DNA of 64,000 bases from Sclerotiophoma versabilis (GCA_012274445.1 JAAROD010000058.1:1116001-1180000), one strand, 5' to 3'; shown: positions 1 to 10,714, numbered from the stretch's first letter. A program made the numbers and translations. Notes: a model not told the origin generated them from the sequence alone.

Positions 1-17
1 CATGTTACCATACGCCA

Positions 18-80
18 GGAAGAAGAAGAAGAAGAAGAAGAAGAAGAAGAAGAAGAAGAAAATGAAAATGAAAATGAAAC
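18..80. repeat. (GAA)n microsatellite followed by a short A/TGAAA repeat
   Basis: About fourteen consecutive GAA triplets run to position 60, followed by three or four copies of a 6-bp unit (AATGAA-like) to about 80. The tract is purine-only on the + strand and lies just downstream (3') of the minus-strand zinc-finger gene, so it is probably in or next to its 3' flank. No coding role is evident. Confidence 0.9.
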
Positions 81-139
81 AGAAGAGAGGAAAAGAGAAG
101 AAATAGAAGAAGAAACCCCAAAGGAAGGGAATTCAGTCT

Positions 140-430
140 CTAACGTCCAGCTCCACATATGGGACAAAAATCAGGCGTGTTATCCGAGTTGGAGGCGCCA
201 CAGTTCTCGCACTCCCACGAACCTGGTGCTGGCGAGCCTGCACCACCGCATGTAGTGTAACTTGCTGCGTACGACTGAGAGGATACTGACGGTCTGACTC
301 CTCGGTTGCAGACGGGACAGACATCGCAATAGTCCATGTTCAATACTCCACATTCAGAGCAGTACCAAGTGTCGGCGGGTTGATTGAAGACAGAAGAAGT
401 GCCGTAGCCTTGATGTTGTGATTGATACAT
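140..430 (-). CDS. Small protein with two RanBP2-like zinc fingers
   Basis: A single-exon 96-aa protein starting at a true ATG at 430. It carries two short zinc-finger modules. The first begins W-Y-C-x2-C (W22, C24, C27) and closes with C38-x2-C41; the second begins W-E-C-x2-C (W72, C74, C77), with an N at position 81, and closes with C89-x2-C92. The W-x-C-x2-C...N...C-x2-C layout is that of RanBP2-type or zinc-ribbon fingers, which bind ubiquitin or single-stranded RNA in characterised members. The first finger is slightly irregular, with an extra Cys at 35. The linker is Ser/Tyr/Gly-rich and there is no signal peptide or membrane segment. The specific function is unknown. It could be a fragment of a longer gene, but ATG and stop are both present and the length is plausible. 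Confidence 0.6.
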   Translation of the reverse strand: MYQSQHQGYGTSSVFNQPADTWYCSECGVLNMDYCDVCPVCNRGVRPSVSSQSYAASYTTCGGAGSPAPGSWECENCGASNSDNTPDFCPICGAGR

Positions 431-2538
431 GGTTGCTGTTGATGGTTGTTGTTGTTGCGTGTGCTCTGTTGGCTTTTGTCGATTATCGAAGTTGTAGTCG
501 ACACCTCCTTTGATGCTCTGCTCTGGTGGAGACGATGAGGTCGTTGTATCTCAGGAAGTCTTTTGACAAGGTATAGATATCTGTTTGACCGAAGATTGGG
601 GAAGAGTTGACGACGGAAAGTTGTGAGTTTGGGGTACAAGTGGAAGCACTATGAGAAACAAATTGATCTGGAAAGCTGATATGGAGTAGTTTGTAGAATG
701 CAGTGATGTTGGAATCTTGTTCTTTCTGGATTGTTGATGATGGCTTTAGACACGTAGGAAACGAACATATATGTACTGCAATGATAAGTGAAGCAATGGA
801 AGGACGCCGTGAAATGAGCAAGTAAGTATCGTGGACTTTGATTCTTTGGTCCTGACGTACCACCAAAGGGGCGCATGAAGCCATGCTTCCAATAGCCGAA
901 AGCCCCTCGAGTAATTCTGGTGAACATTGTGACCCTGTGTACGGTGAAGCTGCGTTGGACTTAGGGCCGCATCATCTCCTAGAGCTATCACTTCCATATC
1001 GCCAGCCACCAAGGGACCTCTTCTTTTTCGGAGACTCCGTTGCTCTTGGAAGATTTGCTGACGTTTGAAGCCATGTGATGTTGATGTAGCGCAGGCAAAG
1101 AGGATAAGGACCGATCTCGGAAGGTCAGCCCCATGGCTTGTGGTCGGATAATAACATGTAACGACGTACACCAGCCTCATCGGGGATCTATGCCCTTCCA
1201 CAGCCACAACACTGAATAACAATAAGATAGATCTTGGAGAGAGTTAAAATTGCAGGCAATAACGGACTGAAGTGGCACACTCAAACGCTGCCCCCAGTAG
1301 GCGATCTCGAACCACTGTAGGTATCTTTACTGAGCTGCGCGCCGTGACTGTCATGGACTTTGTCTCTCTTCTTCCTCAAACAACTGTATCTGAATGAGGG
1401 GCTGTTACAACCGCGTCTCTTTGCCCTATGGGATGCACAGCCCCATGCTGTCACAGACGGTGAAGACGCCCTTTGCGCGCATCAACAAGGGTAATACAAG
1501 AACACCATGCCCCGCATTTAAGCGGAGCAAGGGCTCTCGCAAGGCTGGGAACTGCATTGCATTGACGAAGCAGCCCATCGCTAACGTCATTCATGGTGAG
1601 CGCCTCGTTTGCCTTCTCTTGTGAACCTCTTTACGGAGCATCGATCCGAAAGAAGCGGTGGCGAGCATCGTGGAGTCATGTTATGTTCAGAGGGCGAGCG
1701 AGGGACCTGCTCGGTGCTGGTCGTGCGTTGCGTCATCCGCGGTCATTGCTTTTAGTCTACACCGGGCGAAACGATTTTTCACCGAAGCTTCTTGAGACGA
1801 CATGAGCAGCCATAAGCAACGGTTGCGGTGTGCAGGAGTAAACCTTCCGCTAGCGCGGAACATTTCCACCCCTCCTTCCTCATCTAGCAACCCGAAGACC
1901 GCTGTCCTCGACAACATTCGCTCCCAGTCTATCTGCCGTGTTCCAATTCCATGACGCGGGGCCCCAGACATCACCCCAGACGTTCTCCTTCAGCGACCCA
2001 CACGCAACCCACTTGCTCGCTAAGCATTCTGTCTTTAGTTGCTTCTTGCGAATCAGGAACGCCTTGTTAACGGCATCTTGTGGGTAGCGAATGACAAGAC
2101 GCCATGGCACTGGCTGGGCTTGCGTCAACGGCATAGTAAGTGGCTTGGACGAGGGTGACGGCTATGGATAGGCGAGATAGCCAGACAACACCTCGTTGCC
2201 GCGGAAGACAACAATGCATGCTGAAGATGCAAGGAGATGTGGATATTGACGGTGAGCATGAAGATGCAGGTGTGAGCCGAGGAGGGTACCGTGGGTCTGG
2301 GAAATGCATCCTTGTGTACCGGGATAAGAGAAAAGCACATGGCCCTCCGCAATGATCAACGCATGTGTAGCGACACAACCGCAAGTGTGAGTGCATTCAA
2401 TAAAGATCGACAACGGCTATTCACCGATGCTCGCTTAGTTTGACGTCGTTGTGTACAAGAATACCTCTCTCTCCTGTTTAAATATCTGTTTTAGAGTTTT
2501 GCTCTCTCTTGCTCTACCTACGTCGTCTAACAGCAAAA
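431..2538. other. Gene-free stretch, about 2.1 kb
   Basis: No ORF here has a recognisable domain or splices convincingly. It should contain the divergent 5' regions of the zinc-finger gene (minus) and the MFS gene (plus). A CT-rich run with repeated 'ctctct' lies just before the MFS start (about 2463-2515), a common feature of fungal core promoters. Confidence 0.6.
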
Positions 2539-4406
2539 ATGTCCGAGAAACCCTCCCACGAGCGCGTATCGCGCAACCTAGACGAATCATCTGTGCGCAA
2601 AGCGTCTATCTCGCGTTCCATCTCTAGCCATGCCGGCAAGAGCAAGGCCGAGGAGGTTGCGCGCATTGACAAGTTGGCAACAGCACCCGGCGTGACTCTC
2701 GAGTCGTTCGCGCATCTGGACGAGAAGAAAATACTGCGCAAGATGGACTGGCACCTGATTCCCATGCTTGCTCTTCTATACCTGTTGAGTTTCCTTGATC
2801 GTGGAAACATCGGCAACGCAAAGATTGAAGGACTGCAAGAGACTTTGGGTATGACTGGTGCGCAGTACAACTGGTGTCTAACTGCCTTCTTCTTCACGTA
2901 TGTCTTAATTCATCCTCCCACGATATACAGATTTGTGGCCACTGTGCGCACTTGTTTCTAGTCAGCGGCCAAGCCTTTCGGTTCTAAAGCCAACGTTCAT
3001 GTTGAATTTGCAACGATATGTGCTAAATAATCTTTAGATACGCTGCCTTCGAGGTCCCGAGCAATCTGTTATTAAAAAAGCTGCGCCCATCCATCTGGCT
3101 GCCGGCAATCATGGTAGCGTGGGGCATCGTGATGACTTTGATGGGCATTGTGCAGAGCTACGAGGGTCTGCTGATCGCACGTATCTTCCTTGGAATTACG
3201 GAAGCAGGCCTTTTCCCGGGGGTTGCCTACTACATTACTATGTGGTATTGTCGCCACGAGGCGCAGTTTCGACAGGCGCTCTTCTTCAGTGCTGCGTCCG
3301 TCGCAGGAGCCTTTTCTGGTCTATTGGCTTTTGGTATTGCGCATATGGACGGCGTTGGAAACCTGGAAGGATGGAGGTGAGTTGTCCGATTCACAATCTG
3401 AGCAATTGTTGACTTCAATGAGATGGATATTCATCCTCGAAGGTATCCTGACTGTCCTCGTTGCTATTCTTGCCTTCTTTACATTGTACGACTTTCCAGA
3501 GACGGCAAGCTTCTTAACCGAAGAAGAGCGAGCATTCGTCGTTTTTCGGCTCAAGTACCAGGGCGCATCGAATACGACAGTTGACGGCATGCGCGTGGCG
3601 CAGGATGATACTTTCCAGTGGAAGTTTGTGAAATCCGCGTTTCTGGATTGGCAAATCTGGACCAATATTTGGGTTTACTGGGGTGAGCCGACTTTCAAAG
3701 CAGCTGCCCGCATCTAAGCTAACAACAACAGGCATTGTGTGTCCCTTGTATGGCATCTCGCTCTTCTTGCCTTCGATCATCCGGGGTCTGGGCTACACAT
3801 CTTCAACTGCGCAGCTCCTGACTGTGCCCATCTACATCACCGCCTCTATATTAGCGATCGCGGTAGCTTGGTGGAGCGATCGCGTCGGTAAACGTTACCC
3901 CTTTATCCTTGTCTGCCTCTGTATCATGGCAGTGGGCTTCATTATGTGTGTTGCAAGCGCGACTCCAGGCGTCATCTACGCTGGTGTGTTTATTGCGGCA
4001 TGCGCCCTCTACCCCGCGTTCCCAGGGAATATCACCTGGTTGTCCAACAGTAAGTTGCAGATCTTTGTCGCCGAGTTTGAGATGCTGACCAACCGTGCCA
4101 GATTTGGCTGGATCCACCAAACGTGCTACAGGTCAAGCCATCCAGATCGCTGTAGGCAATCTTGCAGGAGCCATGGCTTCCAATTTTTATCGCGCGGAAG
4201 ATGCACCTCGCTATATCCTCGGACATGCCCTGGAGCTTGGGTTTATTGGCGCGGGTATTATTGGTCTTCTTGTGTTGGTGTTCAATTACAAGAGGATCAA
4301 CGCGAAGCGAGAGCGACAGCTGGCGGAGGGCGCGCACAATGGGTATACACCTGAGGAGCTCGGCGAGCTCGGTGACCGTTCGATGACGTTCAAATACGTC
4401 CTGTAG
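2539..4406 (+). CDS. MFS transporter, Dal5/allantoate permease family (anion:cation symporter)
   Basis: Five exons (2539-2897, 3038-3376, 3423-3682, 3732-4049, 4102-4406) sum to 527 codons (526 aa) with the frame closed throughout. Introns are 140, 46, 49, 52 bp, each GT..AG. The N-terminus (about 75 aa) is hydrophilic and cytosolic. TM1 contains LLYLLSFLDRGNIGNAK, the family signature with the conserved D-R. Later landmarks are GWRWIFILEGILT after TM6 and NNLAGSTKRATGQA in the second half, both typical of Dal5/Tna1/Fen2/Seo1-type carriers for allantoate, nicotinate, pantothenate and related organic anions. The C-terminal tail is short. Substrate cannot be predicted. The start was chosen at 2539 because upstream in-frame codons lie in CT-rich leader. 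Confidence 0.93.
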
Positions 4407-4479
4407 ATGGCTATGAGTGGTGGTGGAGTTCCTCGAGATCTAGGTGTAGATGTAGATGACTACTAGATGGTGGTTTCGT

Positions 4480-5268
4480 TCAGTAGTCTTGTATGCCAGT
4501 CTCGCCTACCAAGATCTTCTCTTTGCCTTCGCCGTCAGAGTCAAAATCAGACTCCATGCTGTCAAAGTACGCGTCCTGAATGTCCCGCTCCTTCTCATCA
4601 TCGTATTTGTCATTCTCATCTACAGCCTTGTAGTCGAAATCTTCGTCCGCGCCGCTCAAGAAGCGCTGCGTCATCTCATCCATCCACCAGACCTTGCCCT
4701 CCTCTTTCGTCATCGGCACCTCATCCTTGTCCTCTTCCATAATCTGCCCTTGTGGTCCTCGAGTATATATGAAGAGTGATTTTGGGTCGGTGTGTTTAAG
4801 GGCGTCTTTCTTCGCTTCGGCGCGCCACAGGTCGGTCGACATCTGGCCTGAGAAGCCCTTGCGCTGGCCTTCAGCCTCGCGCTCTCTGGCAGTCTGGAAG
4901 CGGCGAATGAGTCGGTCGTAAAGCAACGGGTCGGCGAGTTCGAGCGAGGAGTCGTCGAAGTATTCAGGATGGACTTCGAGGTAGCGTTTTCGGCGATTCT
5001 TAGCGACAAGCCTTTTGTTTCTCTCTTCCTGCTGTTGGCGCATTTGCTCGCGTGCGAAGGTCTCGTCCACACTTGCGGAGCTATCTGCGTCCATGGGCAC
5101 AATCTTGCTGGTGTCGTCAAGATTCTGCGCGTTCGCAGGTCGTAGGGGAAGGGGCGCCATTTTTGAAGGGCTAGTCATATATGGCATTATTTGGAGGGAT
5201 TTTACGTCTGGGGCTGTGGTCTTACTGACCTGTGTAGGGGAGTGTGAAAGTGTAGAGAAAGTGTCCAT
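4480..5268 (-). CDS. CCDC97-like protein (DUF2052), probable splicing-associated factor
   Basis: A single-exon 262-aa protein starting at the ATG at 5268. Residues about 83-125 hold the family core: a basic NRRKRYLEVHPEYF segment followed by LELADPLLYDRLIRRFQ, which is near-invariant in CCDC97/DUF2052 proteins. The C-terminal third is acidic (DEDFDYKAVDENDKYDDEKE), also typical. Human CCDC97 is reported as an SF3b/U2 snRNP-associated protein, so a nuclear splicing role is likely by family. The N-terminal 37 residues before MAPLPLRP are poorly conserved in character; translation could start at that later Met. It is convergent with the MFS gene (about 70 bp between stops) and divergent from the gene at 5650. 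Confidence 0.85.
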   Translation of the reverse strand: MDTFSTLSHSPTQVSKTTAPDVKSLQIMPYMTSPSKMAPLPLRPANAQNLDDTSKIVPMDADSSASVDETFAREQMRQQQEERNKRLVAKNRRKRYLEVHPEYFDDSSLELADPLLYDRLIRRFQTAREREAEGQRKGFSGQMSTDLWRAEAKKDALKHTDPKSLFIYTRGPQGQIMEEDKDEVPMTKEEGKVWWMDEMTQRFLSGADEDFDYKAVDENDKYDDEKERDIQDAYFDSMESDFDSDGEGKEKILVGETGIQDY

Positions 5269-5649
5269 CAATTAAGACAATGACGCCACGCGCTGCGCTA
5301 CGCCACATGGCTCGCTAGCGTCGAAACACGCCTCGGGCACCGACCAAATCCAGGTCGTTTCAGCCGTGCATCAACCGCCTGAAACATCTCGCTAGACAAG
5401 GTGTCCTTCCATTCCCTTCATTTTATAGAGAGCCATCCCTTCTCGTTCCTGCCTTGTCACCTTCGCGTCGTGTATATCGCGCTTCTTTCACTTCGCCGGT
5501 CGAATATATCCACGGATGCGCGGTCCGCACAGAAATTACACGCTCGCCTAACATCTGTTCTTTGTCCATTCCTTTTTCCACACAACATTTCCATCTCAAC
5601 AACTTCCTTGTGCACCTAGAAAAGAGCTAGTAATTGGTATTGCAGAACC
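5269..5649. promoter_or_regulatory. Shared intergenic promoter, CCDC97-like / spermidine-synthase-like genes
   Basis: A 381-bp gap between divergent genes. Long pyrimidine-rich stretches (about 5400-5460 and 5540-5600, 'ccttcc', 'tttcca') precede the + strand gene, as in TATA-less fungal promoters. No clear TATA box was found. Confidence 0.5.
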
Positions 5650-7446
5650 ATGTCTTCCAGGCAGAAGAGGCAGAGTAAGCCCAAGGTGGCAGCAGCGCCG
5701 CCAACACCAACAACACCAAAGGATGCCAAACGCCAACCTCAGTATCTTCCGGCGTCAGCCCTTTTGAAGAACGTTGCTCGTGCGATGGCATTAATCCTTA
5801 TTGCTGGTGTCGCATCACCGGTCTCGCAACTCAACCTTTCACCGGTTTTCGGGTCAATTCCCGCATCATTGCATCACCAACAAGCAATGACATTGTCCGC
5901 CTTGGGAGGACTTGGCGTCAGACGGTTGCTGAAGGGCTACGTTTCTGTGGATGTCTCTGCATGGATCACTGTCCTTGCGTACTGGACACCGCTTATTCAG
6001 TGCTATCTGTTCCCACACAGCACTCAGCTCGGCATCGACTACGGGCCGCTTATTGTCGAATCACTCACGTACTTTCCTTTACTGTTCCTCTCAATGTACG
6101 CTGTTTCCGACCTGCTGGACACGGTCGACTTCTCCCGTTGGGACCTCCCTTCTGCGCTTGGCGACGCAATATTGCCAATGACTTCGTATGTTGGTGTGTC
6201 GTTCGTGTCCAAATTCTTCGCTGCACTGCTTCCAGCTTTCGTTGGACAGCATGTATATTTGACGCGTATTGGCTTTCAGATGCTGCTTGCGTCAGCATCA
6301 GCCTTCGTCACCCCATCGAAGCTTCTGTTTCTGGCCTTCCCAGCGATTCTGCACACACTGTGGATCAACCCCCACAACCCAGCGGACCACGCCTTCCAGT
6401 CAGCAAACGCTACGCTTGTCGCTACACAAAATTACACTATCCTCGCGCGTCAAGAATCGCTCACTGGCTACGTCTCCGTGGTAGAGAACTATGCCGACAA
6501 CGCCTTCCGCGTGATGCGTTGTGATCACTCCCTCTTGGGCGGAGAATGGCTTGTCACACCTGAATCATACAAGAAAGGCCAACGCCAGAAGGAAAGCATC
6601 TTCGCTGTCTTTGTTCTCCTCGAGGCCGTCCGCCTTGTCGAGAATCCAGAGCTGCAGCCCCTCAAATCAGTACCCCGAGCCTTGGACGTCAAACCCATTC
6701 CGGATTCCGAGAAGTCCGCTCTCGTTATCGGTCTAGGTATTGGCACGGCGCCCAACGCCCTCATCAAGCATGGCCTCAACACGACAATTGTCGAGTTAGA
6801 CCCAGTCGTCCACAAGTACGCGACTGAATACTTCGGCCTTTTGCCAGATCACACAGCCGTCATCTCGGACGCTGTTCGCTACGTCGCAGACACTTCCGTA
6901 TCTGCCCCCAAATCCTACGACTACATCATCCATGATGTCTTTACTGGCGGTGCTGAACCTGTTTATCTCTTCACTACCGAGTTCATGCAAGGTCTGTATA
7001 ATCTGCTGAAAGACGATGGTGCCGTAGCTATCAACTACGCCGGCGACCTCACCCTTGGCTCCACTAAGCTTGTGCTGAACACCATCCATACCGTCTTTCC
7101 CGCCTGCCGTCTCTTTCGCGATACTCCTGCGCCTGACAATCATCAGGACGGCGACAGCGATTTCATCAACATGGTCATCTTTTGCGTCAAGAACGACCAC
7201 GGAAAGGGCAAGAAGGCTGTTGGATTCCGTAAAGCGACAAGCAAGGACTGGCTGGGCAGCATTGCACGCAGGAACTTTCTGCAGCCAAGGGATGAGTTGG
7301 AAGTGATATACGAGTACGAAAAGGATGCGCAGGTGATGGGTAGGGCTGATGTTGCTGAGCTGGAAGCTTACCATGAGGAGGGTGCTGTGAGTCACTGGAA
7401 GATCATGAGGTCAGTGTTGCCAGCCGGTGTGTGGGAGATGTGGTAA
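5650..7446 (+). CDS. Membrane-anchored spermidine-synthase-like methyltransferase fold protein
   Basis: A single-exon 598-aa protein. The N-terminus (1-40) is basic and proline-rich. Residues about 45-265 contain several hydrophobic spans, making this an integral membrane protein. Residues about 320-540 form a Rossmann-type domain of the spermine/spermidine synthase superfamily: VIGLGIGTAPNAL at about 358 is the glycine loop, IVELDP (E380) is the acidic ribose-binding end of beta-2, and YDYIIHDVFTGGAEP (about 423-437) corresponds to the post-beta-4 motif. The strict aminopropyltransferase signature (GGGDG loop, catalytic Asp pair) is not intact, so it is probably not a real polyamine synthase; a methyltransferase-like or scaffold role is more likely. 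Substrate unknown. Fusions of membrane segments to spermidine-synthase-like domains occur widely in fungi, usually annotated only by domain. Confidence 0.85.
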   Translation: MSSRQKRQSKPKVAAAPPTPTTPKDAKRQPQYLPASALLKNVARAMALILIAGVASPVSQLNLSPVFGSIPASLHHQQAMTLSALGGLGVRRLLKGYVSVDVSAWITVLAYWTPLIQCYLFPHSTQLGIDYGPLIVESLTYFPLLFLSMYAVSDLLDTVDFSRWDLPSALGDAILPMTSYVGVSFVSKFFAALLPAFVGQHVYLTRIGFQMLLASASAFVTPSKLLFLAFPAILHTLWINPHNPADHAFQSANATLVATQNYTILARQESLTGYVSVVENYADNAFRVMRCDHSLLGGEWLVTPESYKKGQRQKESIFAVFVLLEAVRLVENPELQPLKSVPRALDVKPIPDSEKSALVIGLGIGTAPNALIKHGLNTTIVELDPVVHKYATEYFGLLPDHTAVISDAVRYVADTSVSAPKSYDYIIHDVFTGGAEPVYLFTTEFMQGLYNLLKDDGAVAINYAGDLTLGSTKLVLNTIHTVFPACRLFRDTPAPDNHQDGDSDFINMVIFCVKNDHGKGKKAVGFRKATSKDWLGSIARRNFLQPRDELEVIYEYEKDAQVMGRADVAELEAYHEEGAVSHWKIMRSVLPAGVWEMW

Positions 7447-7608
7447 TGGTTGAGGAAAGGAACATGTAACGGGAGTATCATATTGGGGAAATATTGCATA
7501 ATTTGGAAGATCGAAGCCTGAGTCAAAAACGAATCCATATAACCATAAACTCCGTAACGCTAAGCAACAAGAATTGTGCCGCCTTCCCATCGTCGTCCCT
7601 CACTGATA

Positions 7609-8373
7609 CTAAAGGATAACAGCAGCTAGCGCCATGAGCTGGACACATCTCCTGCGATCAATCTCCTTCTTCAGCATCAACAGACACGTCGCAACAACGA
7701 GGTCCTCCTCGACACCAGCCTTCGTGCCAACATCATCACCCAGCAGTAGCTGACCACCATTGCCAGCGCTGCAGCTCTTACTCCCCAGCGCCCTCGTGTT
7801 ATCATTCCTGACCAGCATCGCCACTCTCTTCTCCCCGACAAAGAGTACAAGCGCAGTCCCCTTCGCACCATTGGTGCCAAACCCCTTCTCCTTCTTATAC
7901 CGCCACTCGAAAGTCCGGCCATCTAGCAGCAAGAACCTGTGATTTCTGCTCGTCCACTTCGACAGTGTCTTGATCTCATATTCCAAGCCTTCTTTAAGGC
8001 TTAGCCTCCTCAGCACAGGATCCTTGCTTGGGCCAAAGAAGTACTCAGTTCCGATCAGCGGTTTGTCGTCGGCATCCGTCAGAGTGCAAGTTCCCGAGCT
8101 GAGCTTAGTGCGTGTTGATGTGTAGACTAAGCTTCCATCGGTGTTGGTGATCGTTACTGCGCGTTTGGTTGGCGGGCAGGAGGGACGCACGATGCCGATG
8201 CCTTTGGCGTTGATGTGCAGTGTTTTGACGGGTGTGAAGGTGACATCTGCAGCGCCGAGTGTGGTATCGCTGGCGATGGACACTGTGTCTGCAACCACGA
8301 GCTCTTTCTTTTCTTGCTCGGAAATTGTATTGATGTCAATTGTTGGGTCTTCGATGGTAGTGGTTGTGCTCAT
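7609..8373 (-). CDS. Conserved-looking protein of unknown function, possible tubby/LURP-one-like barrel
   Basis: A 254-aa single-exon protein read from the ATG at 8373 (MSTTTTIEDP). The frame stays open upstream to 8598, but that segment runs through likely promoter sequence and reaches no better ATG context. The N-terminal 45 residues are Thr/Glu-rich and likely disordered. Residues 50-200 alternate short beta-like strands: DGSLVYTSTR, SGTCTLTDADDKPL, RTFEWRYKKEKGF, ALVLFVGEKRVAML. That pattern resembles the tubby-C/LURP-one/scramblase barrel, but this is inferred from pattern alone. The C-terminus (VATCLLMLKKEIDRRR) looks helical. No catalytic motif, signal peptide or definite TM was seen. 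Convergent with the 5650 gene (162 bp between stops). Confidence 0.65.
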   Translation of the reverse strand: MSTTTTIEDPTIDINTISEQEKKELVVADTVSIASDTTLGAADVTFTPVKTLHINAKGIGIVRPSCPPTKRAVTITNTDGSLVYTSTRTKLSSGTCTLTDADDKPLIGTEYFFGPSKDPVLRRLSLKEGLEYEIKTLSKWTSRNHRFLLLDGRTFEWRYKKEKGFGTNGAKGTALVLFVGEKRVAMLVRNDNTRALGSKSCSAGNGGQLLLGDDVGTKAGVEEDLVVATCLLMLKKEIDRRRCVQLMALAAVIL

Positions 8374-9744
8374 GATGGGCGAGATGAAGAGGTTTTGTGA
8401 ACAGGTTGCTGGTGCTGGCGGAGAAGGTGCAAAGCCTGGATTGCCAGTTGCTCTTATATTATAACTCTTATTTCGAAGAGCTAGTGAGCGTCTGTAATGG
8501 TGTTTTCGCATTTCTCGCACACTGTTCTTGGTAGGCTTCCTTGAGGTGGTAAGGCTGAGTGGTGGAGGCTTAGCACGATCTGTGACGCAGTCAGACACTA
8601 ATTAGTTTGTCTTGTAAAAACCACAATCTAGGCAGTGCTTACGGCTAAGCACCATATTGGTGTTGCTCATAGTGGTCGTTCGGTGGTTCCGAAGACTTCT
8701 CCGAGGTCTGCTGCGTGCGGTTTCTAACTGACCTACGTTACATGTGCACCTAAGGACGATCTTGTAAAAAGAAGTAAATTTGGCTGTTGTGAGAACCTGT
8801 GATAGAGATGCAATACAAGCACCATTTCGTTTTATAGGAGAGCGGTTTCTCTATTCGGTCGCACCTTTACTAGGCTATGTGCTTCTAGTCCGATTCTCGC
8901 TATTGAGTTTATCGAAAAGGTCGGACGCAACAAGAACCACTTTCATAACGACTAAGAAGATCTGTGAACTCTAATGAATTTGGTAAAAAGTTCGAAGAGT
9001 TTTGCGAACAAACAACGTTAATGAAACAGCAACATGGGCTTGTAGCATGTACACCATACTGTTGTCTGAATTCATCAGCCGGCTCCTCCAGTCATGTAGT
9101 CCACCACTCTTTACATCGACGTTAATGATTTAGCTGCTAATATCAACACGAGGCCTCTGTAAGTAGCCATAAAGTTGCCGAAAGACTGACTGTCTAGATG
9201 GAGGAGTGTGCAGCATCTACTGCACCACCCGCGGGTTACTCACGTCGAGTCTATGCCTGACTAAGTGCCCACTAAAAGACTGGCAAACGTACCTCTTCAG
9301 ATGGGAAACAATGTGAATCAAATATGCAGCAGTATACGTTTAGATGAAACCGAATCTGCTCCCCACCAAGGTCTCAAGAACTGTGCTAAGCGCAAGTGTG
9401 CCTATACACAGCTTTCTTACCAGTACCAGTAGCTTCGCGCCTAGCAAAGCCTTCGAAAGTGAAGGGATGGAGATGTGAGGGCAGGGACGCAGAGACAGAA
9501 GTGAAAGCCTTCTAGGCTCCAGCACACAGCGTCTTCCCCATCCAGGTGAAAAGAGCAGAACCGCACAATCCCTTTAATCCCATAGGGAAAGATGTATAAC
9601 CAACCGTTTGCCCCCAAACCCACAACCAGACCAACCACCCGCTTTGCACCCATGACCTCCAGCACAATCACAAACGCGCCCGCTCGCGCATAGAAACCCC
9701 TCACACTCCAATATGCACGCATAAATACCGTATCCAAGCCATCA
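8374..9744. other. Gene-free stretch, about 1.4 kb
   Basis: Holds the divergent 5' flanks of the 7609-8373 (minus) and 9745 (plus) genes. An AT-rich run at 8452-8470 (ttatattataac) could be a TATA-like element for the minus gene. No coding sequence was recognised in the remainder. Confidence 0.55.
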
Positions 9745-10302
9745 ATGCCTCACAACCGCAAACACAACCACAACCACAACCGAAATCGTAAAAACACCAC
9801 CCCTTCCCTCCCAACGCCCGCGCCAGAATCAATATCAACGCGCGAATACTACCACGCCTTAGACACAACCGATGCTACTGATCTCCATCTCAACATCGAC
9901 ATCGACTTCGACGTCGATGTAGACACCAACACCGATACCCCCACTGAGCGCGCCTTGCCAGAACCGCAAGAGCGCGACGACGCCAACCGTGAGGAAAGCC
10001 ATGGCGTGCATAGTAGAGATGTGTGCGACTTTGTCGAAGTGTGCAAAGATGCGCCGTGTAGTCCTTCTCCGTCTGAGATTGTGTTGAGCAGTGAGTTGGA
10101 GGGTATGAGGGAGTTGAGCGGGTTGGATTGTGAGCTGCGTGGGCAGGGGTTGTCGAGGGTGGAGAGGAAGAAGGCGTTGTTGGGGTTGCGGGATGAGTTG
10201 ATTGCACGGCGGGAGAAAGGGGTGGAAGATGCAGTGGAGCGGAGGGCTGATGAGGTGGAGAGGGAGTATGATGAGGTGCAGAGGAAGAGTGATGACAGGT
10301 AG
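9745..10302 (+). CDS. Small acidic hypothetical protein with Asp-rich repeat and C-terminal coiled coil
   Basis: A 185-aa ORF from a true ATG. The N-terminus is His/Asn/Arg-rich (HNHNHNRNRK). Around residues 49-65 there is an alternating Asp repeat (IDIDFDVDVDTNTDT) encoded by a gacatc-type hexamer repeat. Residues about 125-185 are strongly charged, Arg/Glu-rich and predicted helical or coiled coil (RVERKKALLGLRDELIARRE). No known domain. The stop directly follows an 'acag|gtaggt' that could instead be a splice donor, so the 3' end may be longer; no convincing second exon was found. The protein may be real but fast-evolving. Confidence 0.5.
   Translation: MPHNRKHNHNHNRNRKNTTPSLPTPAPESISTREYYHALDTTDATDLHLNIDIDFDVDVDTNTDTPTERALPEPQERDDANREESHGVHSRDVCDFVEVCKDAPCSPSPSEIVLSSELEGMRELSGLDCELRGQGLSRVERKKALLGLRDELIARREKGVEDAVERRADEVEREYDEVQRKSDDR
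9895..9940 (+). repeat. Hexamer-like GACATC/GACGTC coding repeat (Asp-x)n
   Basis: Roughly seven imperfect 6-bp units (gac atc, gac ttc, gac gtc, gat gta, gac acc) encode alternating Asp and hydrophobic/Thr residues inside the small acidic protein. Likely a slippage-derived low-complexity tract. Confidence 0.7.
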
Positions 10303-10714
10303 GTATGCTTGTCGTGATTGTAGGTGAGTCGTCCTTTTGTTCGGTATCGTTTTGATTGGTAAACTACCTACTGTACAGTCCAAAGGAAGACACCAGCCCA
10401 TGCAATCCATCATCCAAAAGGTGTAATCGTAATCTCGTGCAGTGTCTTGTCGAAGCAAGCAGAGTAACCCAAACGGGCGTGAGGACAAAACTCCACAATG
10501 CAATGCAAATGCAACCCAGCTTTCACTCGCCCAAAACATGCAACGCCAAAGATGACAACGAAGGGTATAGGTATATTCTGTGCTGCTTTGGGCAGGTGGT
10601 GATGATGAGGATGATAATGTGGTGTGTCGACAATAGCGGTGCGATCGGGCTACAATGTTAATCCCGGTTTGTGAAGGAGACCCAAAAAATCGGTAGATGG
10701 AGACAGAAAGACAA
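10303..10714. other. Convergent 3' flank region
   Basis: 412 bp between the ends of the acidic-protein gene and cdc27. No coding signal seen; presumably the two 3' UTRs and terminators. Confidence 0.6.

Noticed and set aside
5650..7446. Calling the gene a true spermidine synthase
   Set aside because: The aminopropyltransferase signature loop and catalytic Asp pair are not intact and a multi-span membrane domain is fused at the N-terminus.
8374..8598. N-terminal extension of the 254-aa unknown to 329 aa
   Set aside because: The extra 75 codons run through AT-rich promoter-like sequence with no supporting motif; the ATG at 8373 gives a typical protein start.
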